NCBI GenBank assembly: GCA_949317995.1
Contig: OX439035.1
Span: 3,958,181 to 4,022,180, forward strand
Direction: 5' to 3'
Origin: Acholoe squamosa
Taxonomy: Eukaryota; Annelida; Polychaeta; Phyllodocida; Polynoidae
Length of the DNA: 64,000 nucleotides
The position numbers were made by a program, and so were the translations under genes. The notes under the pieces were generated by a model. It saw only the letters and a program-made list of their open reading frames with translations. It was not told where the DNA came from and searched no databases. This document shows positions 63,223-64,000 of this stretch, one piece after another. The number at the start of each line of letters is the position of its first letter. Position 1 is the first letter of the stretch.

Positions 63223-64000
63223 ATTGGTGCATCATGCTGTACACCAATTCTGCATTGGTGCATCATGCCATTCACCAGCACTGTATTGGTGCATCATGCC
63301 ATTCACCTGCACTGTATTGGTGCATCATGCCATTCACCTGCACTGTATTGGTGCATCATGCCGACCACCAGCACTGTATTGGTGCATCATGCTGACTGCC
63401 AGCACTGTATTGGTGCATCATGCCGACCACCAACACTGCATTGGTGCATCATGCTGACCACCAACACTGCATTGGTGCATCATGCCAACCACCAGCACTG
63501 TATTGATGCATCATGCTGACCACCAACACTGCATTGGTGCATCATGCCAACGACCAGCACTGTATTGATGCATCATGCTGTACACCAGCACTGTATTGGT
63601 GCATCATGCTGACCACCAACACTGCATTGGTGCATCATGCCAACCACCAGCACTGCATTGGTGCATCATGCCAACCACCAGCACTGCATTGGTGCATCAT
63701 GCTGACCACCAGCACTGTATTGTTGCATCATGCCAACCACAAGCACTGCATTGGTGCATCATGCCAACCACAAGCACTGTATTGGTGCATCATGCTGACC
63801 ACCAGCACTGTATTGGTGCATCATGCTGACCACCAGCACTGTATTGGTGCATCATGCTGACCACCAGCACTGTATTGGTGCATCATGCTGACCACCAACA
63901 CTGCATTGGTGCATCATGCCAACCACCAGCACTGCATTGGTGCATCATGCCAACCACCAGCACTGCATTGGTGCATCATGCTGACCACCAGCACTGTATT
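63223..64000 (+). repeat. 31-bp array, block B5, runs off the window
   Basis: About 25 units from the S4 edge to the end of the window. Early units carry CATTCACCTGC linkers; later ones CTGACCACC and CCAACCACC. Confidence 0.95.

Noticed and set aside
59076-63860. Long open frames with TSTVLVHHADHQHCIGASC-like peptides, on both strands
   Set aside because: Artefacts of the 31-bp repeat. The strand of the frame flips exactly where the array is inverted.

Overview
The window looks like animal (invertebrate) nuclear DNA rather than bacterial or viral DNA. It has GT-AG introns, a C2H2 zinc-finger gene, minisatellites kilobases long, many non-autonomous DNA transposons and retroposon tails with target-site duplications (TSDs). 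The retroposon 3' ends (a CCTTAG...GTTAAAC core followed by AATC or ACTC repeats) look like those I associate with marine lophotrochozoans such as molluscs; that placement is an inference with low confidence. Nearly all the DNA is repeat-derived.

Layout: 1-2.5 kb is a degenerate ~65-bp tandem array, interrupted by a short retroposon tail and ended by a solo LTR (2543-3035). 3.5-3.9 kb holds a promoter-like cluster. 5-12.5 kb is a mosaic of MITEs, retroposons and old dispersed repeats. 12.6-17.5 kb is a tandem array split by a tRNA-Cys-like segment. 19.9-24.4 kb is a 53/55-bp minisatellite with a recent 1,290-bp higher-order duplication, and 24.56-25.26 kb is a 64-bp x 11 array. 25-35 kb carries MITEs, long foldbacks and a 36/37-bp minisatellite. 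35.4-38.7 kb is the only well supported protein gene: a 5' non-coding exon made of a 22-bp GC-rich repeat, an intron holding another 22-bp array, and an exon with the whole 150-codon CDS of a two-finger C2H2 protein. 39-58 kb is again MITE-rich with nested insertions. 58.2-64 kb is a 31-bp array arranged in blocks with conserved spacers and containing an inverted segment.

The main unexpected feature is one dispersed palindromic element family, here called the GCATCATG/TTAA element. Its ends read TTAACCCTTTAAGGGC, it is flanked by TTAA, and its interior consists of nested hairpins. At least 16 full or partial copies are scattered through the window. The large tandem arrays appear to be expansions of different modules of this one element, or start exactly at its end. 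It therefore looks like a repeated seed for satellite DNA. Several other MITE families can be defined from their TIRs and TSDs, and two nested insertions can be resolved to the base.
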